Shown: positions 1-8,033, numbered from the stretch's first letter. The stretch: DNA of 64,000 nt from Bacteroidales bacterium (GCA_017509755.1 JAFWOY010000010.1:46353-110352), one strand, 5' to 3'. The notes: generated by a model from the sequence alone, not told the origin. Made by a program: numbers and translations.

Positions 1-927
1 AAAGTCTTTAGGCGTAGCTTTGAACTGGATATTGATGCCGGCATTCTGGCCGCTGGTCCGTTTGGTAGCATGAATCAGCTGGTCCACCCGGGCACCCGTA
101 GTCACTATCTGCCGATGCAGTTCGCTCTCAATCAGATCCTTCTCGTACTTGCCATTGTAGTTGAAGCGCACGCCCCATCGGCTCTTGTTATAGTTCAGCG
201 CCAAATTCCCGTTCAGAAAGCCGTTGAAGCCATAGTTGAACGCAGCCATTGCGCTGAACATATTTAGCGACTGCTTCTTGGAAATGATGTTGACAATGCC
301 GCCGGTGCCCTCCGAATCATATTTCACATCCGGGCTGGTCACAATCTCGATGCTTTGCACATTCGCTGCCGGGATGCTCTCCAGGCCGCCCAGCGTAGTG
401 GGAAGCCCGTCCAACAGAATGAGCACATGGCTATTGCCCCTGATAGAAAGCCCGCCGCTTCCATCCACACTTACGGCAGATGCCCCGCGGATCACCTCCA
501 GAACAGACCCTGTTGCTGCAGCTGCGCTGGAAGCCGTGATAATGCGCGTCTTTTCCACGCTCACGCTCTTGGGTGTCTCACCAGCCACCACAACCGCCTC
601 GTTCAACAATGTAGCATCCAAGGCAAGAATGATATTGCCCAGATCCATCACGCCCTTGTCGGAGCACTCCAGTTCCCGCTTCAGGTCCTTATAGCCTATA
701 GCGTTGATTTTCAGCAGATACTTCCCTGAATACTGCCCGCTAAGAAAGAATGTGCCATCCTCTCCCGTCATGCCTCCGGCCACCATCTTCTTGCCCGATT
801 CCAGCATCACCGCCGCATAGATGACCGGTGTCCCATCGGCTTCCACAACCCGACCCTTTACCCCGTTCTGGGCAAAGGAAACCAACGCGTTGGCCAGAAG
901 AAAAAACTGTATGAGCAATCTGCGCAT
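1..927 (-). CDS. TonB-dependent outer-membrane receptor, N-terminal part (truncated by window edge)
   Basis: The reading frame runs leftward off the window, so only about 309 N-terminal residues are visible. It begins with a signal peptide (MRRLLIQFFLLANALVSFAQ), followed at about 22-105 by a carboxypeptidase-regulatory-like beta-sandwich and at about 120-215 by a TonB plug (motifs LSIRGN, VLILLDG, EGTGGIVNII), then the first barrel strands. This order is typical of Bacteroidota TonB-dependent receptors with an OMP_b-brl_3 type barrel. No SusD partner is visible. The AraC gene lies upstream on the same strand, and a TAnnTTTG box precedes the start. The transported substrate cannot be read from this part. 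Confidence 0.88.
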   Translation of the reverse strand, partial: MRRLLIQFFLLANALVSFAQNGVKGRVVEADGTPVIYAAVMLESGKKMVAGGMTGEDGTFFLSGQYSGKYLLKINAIGYKDLKRELECSDKGVMDLGNIILALDATLLNEAVVVAGETPKSVSVEKTRIITASSAAAATGSVLEVIRGASAVSVDGSGGLSIRGNSHVLILLDGLPTTLGGLESIPAANVQSIEIVTSPDVKYDSEGTGGIVNIISKKQSLNMFSAMAAFNYGFNGFLNGNLALNYNKSRWGVRFNYNGKYEKDLIESELHRQIVTTGARVDQLIHATKRTSGQNAGINIQFKATPKDF

Positions 928-952
928 GCGGTCATAATCTGATGGGAAGAAA

Positions 953-960
953 CAAAGTTA
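953..960 (-). promoter_or_regulatory. Bacteroidota -7 box for the TonB receptor gene
   Basis: TAACTTTG on the minus strand, 25 bases before the receptor ATG, fits the TAnnTTTG consensus. No clear TTTG -33 element is visible. Confidence 0.5.
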
Positions 961-1077
961 CGCATTTTCTGAGACATGCTTCCCTATCGATCCGAGCTAG
1001 TGCATGAGAACTCATCATTCTGATTCTTTTTCTCACCCGTTTTCCGCCAATCATCTATTTGAGGCATGAGGAAGCAC

Positions 1078-1971
1078 CTACTTCTTTAGATACTCGGAAG
1101 GGGTACAACCAGTCCTGGTTTTGAAAAGCCGGCTGAAATGATGGGGATACGCAAAGCCCAGCAGGTCGGCAACTTCGCCGACAGTGAGTCCTTTCATCAG
1201 GAACGTTTTCGCTTGGTCAATAACGAAATTATGGATATAGCCGATGGCGGTACCGCCTGTGGCTTGATGGATCATGTCACCGAAGTAGCGGGGCGAATAG
1301 GCTAGTTCGGACGCGCACCAGGCAACGCTAGGAAGTCCCTTCGTATGTTGCAATCCCTTTGAGAAATAATCAACGAGCAGGCGGTGGAAGCGTTTGAGAA
1401 TGTCGCTTTCGCCGTTTTCTTTTTGGGAGACCTGTCGCAGATAGATACGCTGGCAGTAGTCCAGAATCAGTTGAAGGTAGCTGGTCAAAACCCTTCGGAG
1501 CCCCGGTGAATCTGCGTTTTCCTGCATTTCCTTACGCATCATGACAAGGATTGATGAGATCCGCTCATATTCGACTGGAGTCATCCGTAGCCAATCCGTA
1601 TCAAAATAGGAGAAAAACGGGTAGTTGTCCATCCGGCCTTCCAGTGGGGACCCCTTGAGTAATTCCGACGCCCATAACAAGGCCCATCCATTGATGTACA
1701 GCGGTGTCCCATTATCTTCTCCGCCGCCTATCTGTCCGGGCGCCACGGCAATGACCGAACTGTCCCCGACCAAGATCGATTTAGTGCCATAAGACAGATA
1801 TTTAGGGAATTGCTGCTGAATAAAAAGGCCAAAAACGCCATAATCGTTCAGGCTGTTGCGGAATGGCGACACCTCGTCATAACTGATCAGCGCCAATTTG
1901 GGATGCAGTACGGGGGCACCCACATACGCTGCATACACATTGGGATTATCGACTTTGAGTATCTTCTTCAT
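1078..1971 (-). CDS. AraC family transcriptional regulator
   Basis: A 297-residue protein. The last about 100 residues form the AraC double helix-turn-helix DNA-binding domain: the second helix-turn-helix and its signature are visible as VGEVADLLGFAYPHHFSRLFK followed by GCTPSEYL at the very C-terminus. The N-terminal about 180 residues would be the ligand-sensing cupin-like part. It is divergent from the hydrolase/flavoprotein operon starting at 2063, and the two promoters sit within about 80 bases of each other. Local regulation of that operon is therefore likely, but this is inference. The start is supported by a -7 box 7 bases upstream. Confidence 0.9.
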   Translation of the reverse strand: MKKILKVDNPNVYAAYVGAPVLHPKLALISYDEVSPFRNSLNDYGVFGLFIQQQFPKYLSYGTKSILVGDSSVIAVAPGQIGGGEDNGTPLYINGWALLWASELLKGSPLEGRMDNYPFFSYFDTDWLRMTPVEYERISSILVMMRKEMQENADSPGLRRVLTSYLQLILDYCQRIYLRQVSQKENGESDILKRFHRLLVDYFSKGLQHTKGLPSVAWCASELAYSPRYFGDMIHQATGGTAIGYIHNFVIDQAKTFLMKGLTVGEVADLLGFAYPHHFSRLFKTRTGCTPSEYLKK

Positions 1972-1978
1972 GATCTTA

Positions 1979-1986
1979 CAAAGATA
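1979..1986 (-). promoter_or_regulatory. -7 box for the AraC gene
   Basis: TATCTTTG on the minus strand, 7 bases before the ATG at 1971, giving an almost leaderless message. Confidence 0.6.
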
Positions 1987-2050
1987 GCAAAATCTGCGAA
2001 ATTGGTATAAAGTCAGCGAATATGAGTAAAAGGAATTGGTCTTATCGCCC

Positions 2051-2058
2051 TACCTTTG
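2051..2058 (+). promoter_or_regulatory. -7 box for the hydrolase operon
   Basis: TACCTTTG lies only 4 bases before the ATG at 2063. It fixes the start at 2063 rather than the upstream in-frame codon at 2036, which would lie upstream of the transcript start. Confidence 0.6.
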
Positions 2059-2062
2059 CATC

Positions 2063-3151
2063 ATGAAACGAATCCTAATCATAGCCCTTGCAGCCCTGAT
2101 GCTGCTCGGCTGCAAGCAGAACAGCAATCACGAAATGAATATGAGCACTCTGACTCTCACACAGGAATGGGACAAAACGTTCCCGAAATCCGAATTGGTA
2201 AACCATCGCAAGATTACCTTCCACAATCGTTATGGCATCGAACTGGCCGCCGATATGTATATTCCGAAAGAGATTCCCGGACAGGCTGGGAATGACGCCA
2301 CGCCAGGCTCGGTCGGGCGCCTTCCGGCAATCGCGGTAAGCGGTCCTTTCGGCGCCGTAAAGGAGCAGACCAGCGGCATCTATGCGCAGCACATGGCCGA
2401 GCGTGGCTTCCTTACCCTTGCTTTCGACCCTTCCTTCACCGGTGAAAGCGGTGGCGAGCCGCGCCGCATGGCATCTCCAGACATCAATACGGAGGATTTC
2501 TGCGCCGCTGTGGATTTCCTGAGCACCTGCGAATGGGTGGATCCGGAGCGAATCGGGATCATCGGTATCTGTGGATTCGGCGGTATGGCCATCAATGCGG
2601 CAGCCCTGGATCCCCGCATCAAAGCAACGGTAACCTCCACCATGTACGACATGTCCCGCGTGGCACGGGAAGGTTATTTCGGCAGCACCGACAGCGAAGA
2701 AGCGCGCGACGCGCAGCGCCAGGCCTGGGCCATGCAGCGCACGGAGGATTACCGCACCGGCACCTACAAGCGTGCCGGCGGCGTGGTCGATCCGCTTCCG
2801 GAAGATGCGCCCTGGTTCGTAAAAGATTACCATGCTTACTACAAGACCCAGCGCGGTTATCACGCACGGAGCGGCAACTCCAATGACGGATGGAACGTGA
2901 CCGGAACCATCTCTTTCCTGAACCAGCCGCTGCTGGACATGGCTGGCGAGATCAAGACACCCGTGCTCTTGATCCATGGCGAAAAGGCCCATAGCCGTTA
3001 CTTCAGCGAGGGTGCATTCGCCAAACTGAAAGGCGACAACAAGGAACTGCTGATCATCCCCGGAGCCGTGCATACCGACCTTTACGACGACGTGGCCGGG
3101 GTCATCCCCTACGACAGGATGGAAGCCTTCTTCAAAGAGAATCTGAAATGA
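2063..3151 (+). CDS. alpha/beta hydrolase lipoprotein
   Basis: A 362-residue protein with a lipoprotein signal (MKRILIIALAALMLLGC, lipobox LLGC). It is an alpha/beta hydrolase of the dienelactone-hydrolase/DUF1100-like type. The nucleophile elbow is GICGFGG at about residue 175, so Cys stands where Ser is usual, and the late His is in PGAVHTD. The Cys nucleophile resembles dienelactone hydrolase, but the substrate is unknown. Residues about 70-86 (PGQAGNDATPGSVG) look like an insertion encoded by a small palindrome. The stop overlaps the next ATG (ATGA), indicating an operon. It is opposite an AraC regulator. Confidence 0.82.
   Translation: MKRILIIALAALMLLGCKQNSNHEMNMSTLTLTQEWDKTFPKSELVNHRKITFHNRYGIELAADMYIPKEIPGQAGNDATPGSVGRLPAIAVSGPFGAVKEQTSGIYAQHMAERGFLTLAFDPSFTGESGGEPRRMASPDINTEDFCAAVDFLSTCEWVDPERIGIIGICGFGGMAINAAALDPRIKATVTSTMYDMSRVAREGYFGSTDSEEARDAQRQAWAMQRTEDYRTGTYKRAGGVVDPLPEDAPWFVKDYHAYYKTQRGYHARSGNSNDGWNVTGTISFLNQPLLDMAGEIKTPVLLIHGEKAHSRYFSEGAFAKLKGDNKELLIIPGAVHTDLYDDVAGVIPYDRMEAFFKENLK
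2270..2318 (+). repeat. Palindromic element in frame within the hydrolase gene
   Basis: The segment contains ATTCCC, a nine-base loop and GGGAAT, followed by a GC-rich tail, and adds about 16 residues to the hydrolase without breaking the frame. The flanking residues (MYIPK before, LPAIAVSGPFG after) look continuous without it. The insertion reading is inference from family memory. Confidence 0.4.
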
Positions 3152-3309
3152 AATATCTTTCTGCTTCTTTAACCTGGCTGCTGGTGATTGTTTTCACCGC
3201 TGCCTGCTCCGAGATAGATTCCCTTTCGTACCGGAGCAGCCCCAGAGAGAACAGAAGGAACAAAAAGAGCAGCCGGGAAATACCCCCGGCCAGGAGGCGC
3301 AAACGATGA
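3148..3309 (+). pseudogene. Lipoprotein signal fragment cut off by a frameshift from the cyclophilin-like gene
   Basis: A 53-codon frame with a clear lipoprotein signal (MKYLSASLTWLLVIVFTAAC) that starts on the ATGA overlap with the hydrolase stop. After about residue 26 the frame becomes nonsensical and Arg/Lys-rich, and it ends by overlapping the ATG at 3306. Read in the frame of the downstream gene, bases about 3225-3305 give a sensible linker (EQPQREQKEQKEQ and NTPGQEAQT). The two frames were therefore probably one lipoprotein gene of about 166 codons, broken by one missing base, or joined by a -1 shift near the AACAAAAAG run at 3257-3265. Confidence 0.6.
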
Positions 3310-3647
3310 CTATCCAAATTACCGTTGGCAATAAGGTTTTCAAAGCCGGCATAGAAGCCAGCGAGACCGGAAAGGCTTTCATCGCCAAACTGCCGCTCAC
3401 TTTGGACATGTCCGAACTGAACGGCAACGAGAAATACTGCTACGGAGTGGAACTGCCCCATGCGGATAAACGCTATGATTCTCTTTCCGCAGGAGACCTC
3501 ATGCTCTTTTCCGGCAACTGTATTGTGCTGTTCTATGGCAGTGCCGGCGGCTACAGCTACACCCGCATCGGCAAGTTGTCCAGCACTGAGGGTTTGAAGG
3601 AAGCCTTGGGGAACGGTAGAATTCATGTAACATTTGCAAAACTTTAA
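3306..3647 (+). CDS. Cyclophilin-like fold domain protein (5' end frameshifted)
   Basis: 113 residues matching the bacterial cyclophilin-like beta-barrel domain (the cyclophilin_like2 type): MTIQITVGNKVF at the start, then FIAKLPLTLDMSELNGNEKY, and a C-terminal GRIHVTFAKL. In this family the domain is often carried on secreted lipoproteins beside flavodoxin-like oxidoreductases and alpha/beta hydrolases, as here. It lacks its own export signal in this frame, whereas the 53-codon fragment just upstream supplies one in another frame. Whether the protein is made as a cytoplasmic domain, via a frameshift, or not at all cannot be decided from sequence. Its enzymatic activity is unknown. Confidence 0.72.
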   Translation: MTIQITVGNKVFKAGIEASETGKAFIAKLPLTLDMSELNGNEKYCYGVELPHADKRYDSLSAGDLMLFSGNCIVLFYGSAGGYSYTRIGKLSSTEGLKEALGNGRIHVTFAKL

Positions 3648-3654
3648 GTGCGCT

Positions 3655-4191
3655 ATGAAAAAAGTATTGATTATCGCGGGCAGTCCCCGCAAGGACGGCA
3701 ATTCCGACCTGCTGGCAGCGCAATTCGCTGCCGGGGCCCAAAAAGCGGGGCATGCCGTTGAAACGATCTATATCCGTGAAAAGAAACTCGGCTATTGCCA
3801 AGGATGCCTGGTGTGCCTCAAGAAAGGCGCTTGTTTCCAGAAGGATGACGGGAACGTCCTCCTTTCCAAAATGAAGGAAGCCGATGTGGTATGCTTCAGC
3901 AGCCCCGTCTATTACTATAGCGTCACCGGCCAGATGAAAACCTTTATCGACCGGATGAATCCTCTCTACGGAAAAATGAAGGACAAGGACTTCTACTATA
4001 TGCTCACGGCCGCTGAGGAAGACCCTGCCCTGCTGGACCGGGCCTTCGAAGTATTTGAGGGCTTTGCCGACTGCTTCGACAACATCCGCCGCTGCGGCCG
4101 CATCTATGGTGGCGGCGCCGACAAGAAAGGCGACATCTTGAAATTGCCCGCCTACCAAGAAGCTTTTGAGAGGGGCGCCGCCATTCGGTAG
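3655..4191 (+). CDS. NAD(P)H-dependent flavin oxidoreductase / iron-sulfur-flavoprotein-like
   Basis: 178 residues from the ATG at 3655, which gives the canonical start MKKVLIIAGSPRKDGNS, the flavodoxin-fold phosphate loop for FMN. A cysteine cluster follows (GYCQGCLVCLKKGACF, about 45-60), as in iron-sulfur flavoproteins and related NADPH-dependent FMN reductases. SSPVYYYSVTGQMKTFIDR is the conserved flavin-contact region. It is the last gene of the operon that begins at 2063, 7 bases after the cyclophilin-like gene. Its stop codon lies inside the first copy of a 13-bp tandem repeat, so the last three residues are repeat-encoded. Confidence 0.88.
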   Translation: MKKVLIIAGSPRKDGNSDLLAAQFAAGAQKAGHAVETIYIREKKLGYCQGCLVCLKKGACFQKDDGNVLLSKMKEADVVCFSSPVYYYSVTGQMKTFIDRMNPLYGKMKDKDFYYMLTAAEEDPALLDRAFEVFEGFADCFDNIRRCGRIYGGGADKKGDILKLPAYQEAFERGAAIR

Positions 4192-4272
4192 CTGCCATTC
4201 GGTAGCTCCATTCGGTAGCTCCATTCGGTAGCTCCATTCGGTAGCTGCCATTGTAGCGGCCATTCGGTAGCT
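4181..4272. repeat. 13-bp tandem repeat, about seven copies
   Basis: Copies of CCATTCGGTAGCT begin at 4181, 4195, 4208, 4221, 4234, 4248 (degenerate) and 4260, with spacing of 13, or 14 where a G is inserted. The array begins inside the last codons of the flavin oxidoreductase gene and supplies its TAG stop. No coding or regulatory role is visible. Confidence 0.9.
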
Positions 4273-4325
4273 CCTCTTCGGGAAGCATCGGCTCTCTTGA
4301 CCGGCAGCCCACTATTCATATTTGC

Positions 4326-4909
4326 GAGCCCGGTCATCCGGCGCTCAACCACTATCAAACGCCATTCCCACGGGCTCGCGTTTCTCTCTGGGTCTCGCGA
4401 GCCGGTGAATTACGTCTCTGAACACCTTCAGTCGCTACTCCCGCCGGCTCGGGCCGATCGCAGATACTCGCGAGCCGGTGAATTCCGTCTCTGACTGCCT
4501 TCGGTCGCTACCCCCACCGGCTCGGGCCGGTCGCAGATACTCGAGAGCCGGTGAATTACGTCTCTGAACACCTTCAGTCGCTACCCCCGCCGGCTCGGGC
4601 CGGTCGCAGATACTCGCGAGCCGGTGAATTACGTCTCTGACTACCTTCAGTCGCTACCCCCGCCGGCTCGGACCAGTCGCAGATACTCGCGAGCCGGTGA
4701 ATTACGTCTCTGACCACCTTCAGTCGTCACCTCCGCCGGCTCGGGCCAGTCGCAGAAACTCGTGAGCCGGTGAACACCGCTTCTGACCACCTTCAGTCGC
4801 TACCCCCGCCGGCTCGGACCAGTCGCAGATACTCGCGAGCCGGGAGACCGTGATCGAGAACGTACTCAATCATCGTTTCAGCCGGCTCGAGCCATCAAAT
4901 AGTGCCGCG
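4326..4909. repeat. 73-bp tandem array of hairpin-forming units (eight units)
   Basis: Units begin with GAGCCGG (GAGCCCGG in the first) at 4326, 4399, 4472, 4545, 4618, 4691, 4764 and 4837, exactly 73 bases apart. The middle six are close copies; the first and last are strongly diverged. Each unit holds CGAGCCGG and, about 38 bases later, its reverse complement CCGGCTCG, so each can fold as a hairpin. Shared loop text includes ACGTCTCTGA and CCTTCAGTCG. There are no unique spacers, so it is not a CRISPR array. The function is unknown. Confidence 0.93.
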
Positions 4910-5017
4910 ACAGGATCCAGGAGATCCATGGAATCCCGACGTGGCAGGGAAACGGTCTGACTCGCCAAAAACCAGTTCGCGACAGGACCCAAGAACCCGT
5001 TGGAATCCTGTCGCGGC
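4904..5017. repeat. Second hairpin family, two copies about 72 bp apart
   Basis: GCCGCGACAGGAT at 4904-4916 is the exact reverse complement of ATCCTGTCGCGGC at 5005-5017. Inside, CGCGACAGGA recurs at 4978-4987 and pairs with TCCTGTCGCG at 5006-5015. The CGCGACAGGA copies at 4906 and 4978 are 72 bases apart, nearly the period of the preceding array, although the stem sequence differs. Confidence 0.75.
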
Positions 5018-5196
5018 AAATGATACGGCGGACAGGATGCTGCCAATACTTTATAGCTTGGCGAACATCGAAAGCCAGAAGCGAAACAGACAGACTCATG
5101 TTCCAAGGCCTCTTTGTGCCTGGAGCACGAATTAATCGCGCGCGAAAAAGGAGCGTATTCGACCGTCAGGCTCGAAGGTCCCGGAATACACCTAAC

Positions 5197-8016
5197 CTAT
5201 AGGAAGCGGTCGGCGAAGGCGATGTATTGCTGCCAGTCGTAAAGGAGGATTTCGTGTTTGCCGCGGCGGATGTGGTGGCCGGTGCGGCCTTTGATCTGCG
5301 GGGTTTCTACGGGCGGGAGCTGCGGGTCGGTAAATGTGTCGTAACCATAGAGGTGGTAAACCGGAGATGCGGCGACAAGAGACAGATATTCACCAAAAGG
5401 GTCAGACCAGCGGTCTTCACTGCCGCTTTCGACATAGAGGGGACGCGGGGCGATGAGGGCCAGCAGTTCGTGCTGGTCAAAGGGCAGCAGGGCTTCGTTG
5501 TCGCCGTACTTGTGGAAGTTCCCGCAGAACCAATGAGGAAAACGGATGTTGATGCGACGCAGGGTCTCGCCGTAGCGACGGCGAGAAAGCGACGCGCCAC
5601 CACAGCCAGATGCGTTTGAGATGACCATGGCGAAGCGGGTATCGCGTGCTCCAGCCCAGACTGCGGTCTTTCCCATCCGGGAGTGCCCGAACACGGCGAC
5701 ACGATCACCGGCGATGTCCGGATCGGTCTGCAGGTAGTCCAGTGCGCGGGAGAGACCCCAAGCCCAGGCCGCCAAGGTGCCCCAGTCGGCACCGGTGCGG
5801 GACGCCGGGCCAAGAAGGCCGTGAAGTCCGTTCCGGAACCCATCGTCCACATCGGGATCGACATCTTCACAACAGAAAGTGGCCACGGCATAACCGTGTT
5901 CAAGAATGAATTCAAGCGGCCAGCGTTGGGCCTGAGATCCACGGGGATCCAAGGTGAAATCGGAACGGTACCGGGAAATATCCGGCAGAGAAACGTCCGG
6001 GTCTTGCGTGATGGTGTGGTTGCCGAAAAAGTTGATACCCAAGAAGCATGGGGCCGGCTTCGTGCGTTGGTTGGGAACGTAGAGCAGCAAAGTAAGGTAC
6101 TCTTTTTCAGCCGCATCAAAACAAACTTGGATCTCCTTGCGGGTAGCCAATCCACCGAAAGCATCCGACTCCTCGGACAACAACTTGAAATGCAGGGAAG
6201 CAGGTGCATCCGGTGCCTTGCCATACATCTCTTCCTCAAACAATTTCAGCAGTTCCGGACGCCGTTTCTTTTCCCACGTTTTCACATCCTTAACATCCTT
6301 GCCGTCTGCCAACTTGAGCAAAGTCGGCAGTTCATATGCCGGGACTTTGTCTTCATCGTAGTTGAAGCCTTCCAGCGGGTCAAATTCGGGAACGACACGC
6401 AAGTCGCAGATATCGAGCCAGCCGCCATCGTTTTTCGACGCATAGCGGTTGCAGTAGAAGCCGAACTTGGCACCGATCCAGCTCTCGGGACGTGCCGTGA
6501 AAGAATCACCTGCCCGCTCGAAATGACGTCCGTCCAGGCTGTAACTGAAACGGCAGACGGCCTCGGGTACAGGCGTTTCCGTCGCCTTGGCACGAACCTC
6601 CAATTTCACCCAGACCGCCACTTCCCGCTCCGCACCATAGGGCAGAGAGACAAGGTCTTGAACGCTTTCCGCCGCGTCTTTTCCGGCATCACGGATCACG
6701 AAATACTGCAGGGTGGCGGCAGCTTCCCCATCCACCAGCCGGAGACCGGCCATGTCATCGCCGGATACCAGGAAGCCAGCGGTTTCACCCCGCTCTTTCA
6801 GTTGGGGATTGGGATGGAAAAGCAACCGGGCCGTCACGAAGAAACGCTCCGCAGGGAATTTTTGCAGAAGCAGATTGGGACACTCCCACATCTTGCGGGA
6901 CGGCTGTTCAACTGAAAAAAGACGGATACTGCCATCGGGCAGGAAGTAATGCCAATACGGAGAAGGAACGGTCGGGTACTGCCATTCGAAGGGAAAGCCG
7001 GAAACGGAATGCGCTGCTTGCGGCACTCGATTGGGAATGCCGTACGGCGCGAGCCATTCTTTGACCGGCTGCCCCACGCCATCCCCGTCCGGGTCGTCCC
7101 CAATCACGGGCCAGCCATCCTTGTTCCAGACCATGGGTTGCAGATGGACGATGCGGCCATAGGCGCCTTTATCCTGAAAATGCAGGAACCAACTCTCTCC
7201 ACCCGGCGTCTCCACCCAAGCACCTTGGTGCGGACCGTTGATAGTCCCCTCGCCGGCAGCCATCACAATGCGTTCTTCGTAAGGCCCATACGGGTGCCTG
7301 GCCCGTAGCACGGCCTGCCAACCGGTCGAGACCCCGCCGGCCGGGGCGAAAATATAGTACCAGCCCGCACGCTTATAGAGTTTCGTGCCTTCAATGGTCG
7401 GCTGGGTCCGGTGGCCATCATACACGATGCGGGAAGAACCGAGCAACCGGGTTCCGTCCGGGGCCATCGGAGCAACGAAAACAACACTCTTGAGTCCGGC
7501 ACGGGAGCCGGCCGCCGCATGGGACAGCCAAGCCTTGCCGTCCTCATCCCAGAAGGGACACGGATCGATGAATCCCTTGGCTTTCACCACCCAAACCGGC
7601 GCTTCCCACGGACCGCGCGGATCCTGCGTCCTGACCATGAAGATGCCCCGGTCAGGGTCGCCGCAAAAGATATAGAACCAGCCATCGTGATAACGGATGG
7701 CCGGTGCCCAGACACCGTTCGCATGATGCACCTTCGTCCGGAAATCATCTTCCGGGGAATTCCACCCCGGTCCGGGATAGTCCGCCAGGGCTGCGCCTAC
7801 CAGCGTCCAATTCACCAAATCCCGCGAATGCAGGATCGGCAATCCCGGAAAACAGTTGAACGAGGAAGCCGTCATATAATAATCCTCCCCCACCCGGCAC
7901 ACGTCCGGATCGCTGTAATCCGCGTGCAGGACAGGATTAAAATACTTGAACTGAGACCAGGCCGCAAACGGCATCAGCAACAAGAAAGCCAGGATCAAGA
8001 CGAAGGAGCGCTTCAT
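5197..8016 (-). CDS. Two-enzyme fusion: GH43 glycosidase plus CE15 glucuronoyl esterase
   Basis: A 939-residue secreted protein (signal MKRSFVLILAFLLLMPFAAWSQ). Residues about 25-320 are a GH43 five-bladed propeller: DYSDPDV carries the base Asp, FIDPCPFWDEDG the pKa-modulating Asp and IEGTKLYK the acid Glu. Residues about 330-560 form the GH43 C-terminal beta-sandwich. Residues about 575-939 are a CE15-type alpha/beta hydrolase with the GHSRMGK nucleophile motif, a later acidic residue in SGSEDRWSD and a C-terminal His in GHHIRRGKHEI. GH43 would remove xylose or arabinose, and CE15 would split the ester between glucuronoxylan and lignin. The start is chosen because the -7 box at 8034 excludes longer forms. 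Confidence 0.88.
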   Translation of the reverse strand: MKRSFVLILAFLLLMPFAAWSQFKYFNPVLHADYSDPDVCRVGEDYYMTASSFNCFPGLPILHSRDLVNWTLVGAALADYPGPGWNSPEDDFRTKVHHANGVWAPAIRYHDGWFYIFCGDPDRGIFMVRTQDPRGPWEAPVWVVKAKGFIDPCPFWDEDGKAWLSHAAAGSRAGLKSVVFVAPMAPDGTRLLGSSRIVYDGHRTQPTIEGTKLYKRAGWYYIFAPAGGVSTGWQAVLRARHPYGPYEERIVMAAGEGTINGPHQGAWVETPGGESWFLHFQDKGAYGRIVHLQPMVWNKDGWPVIGDDPDGDGVGQPVKEWLAPYGIPNRVPQAAHSVSGFPFEWQYPTVPSPYWHYFLPDGSIRLFSVEQPSRKMWECPNLLLQKFPAERFFVTARLLFHPNPQLKERGETAGFLVSGDDMAGLRLVDGEAAATLQYFVIRDAGKDAAESVQDLVSLPYGAEREVAVWVKLEVRAKATETPVPEAVCRFSYSLDGRHFERAGDSFTARPESWIGAKFGFYCNRYASKNDGGWLDICDLRVVPEFDPLEGFNYDEDKVPAYELPTLLKLADGKDVKDVKTWEKKRRPELLKLFEEEMYGKAPDAPASLHFKLLSEESDAFGGLATRKEIQVCFDAAEKEYLTLLLYVPNQRTKPAPCFLGINFFGNHTITQDPDVSLPDISRYRSDFTLDPRGSQAQRWPLEFILEHGYAVATFCCEDVDPDVDDGFRNGLHGLLGPASRTGADWGTLAAWAWGLSRALDYLQTDPDIAGDRVAVFGHSRMGKTAVWAGARDTRFAMVISNASGCGGASLSRRRYGETLRRINIRFPHWFCGNFHKYGDNEALLPFDQHELLALIAPRPLYVESGSEDRWSDPFGEYLSLVAASPVYHLYGYDTFTDPQLPPVETPQIKGRTGHHIRRGKHEILLYDWQQYIAFADRFL

Positions 8017-8033
8017 AAACAACGGGATTTTCA

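Larger units (their letters stand above)
4273..5196. other. Gene-free region between the flavoprotein and GH43-CE15 genes
   Basis: No convincing gene is seen. The stretch holds the 73-bp hairpin array (4326-4909), a second hairpin family (4904-5017) and about 180 bases of unremarkable sequence before the GH43-CE15 stop. Short open frames here simply translate the repeats. Both flanking genes run toward this region, so it lies beyond the 3' ends of two convergent units. Confidence 0.7.

Noticed and set aside
4326..4909. CRISPR-like regular spacing
   Set aside because: The whole 73-bp unit is repeated, with no unique spacers and no cas genes nearby.
4870..5106. Open frame of 78 codons on the minus strand in the repeat region
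   Set aside because: It translates the hairpin repeats (two similar blocks 24 residues apart) and has no start context or family resemblance.
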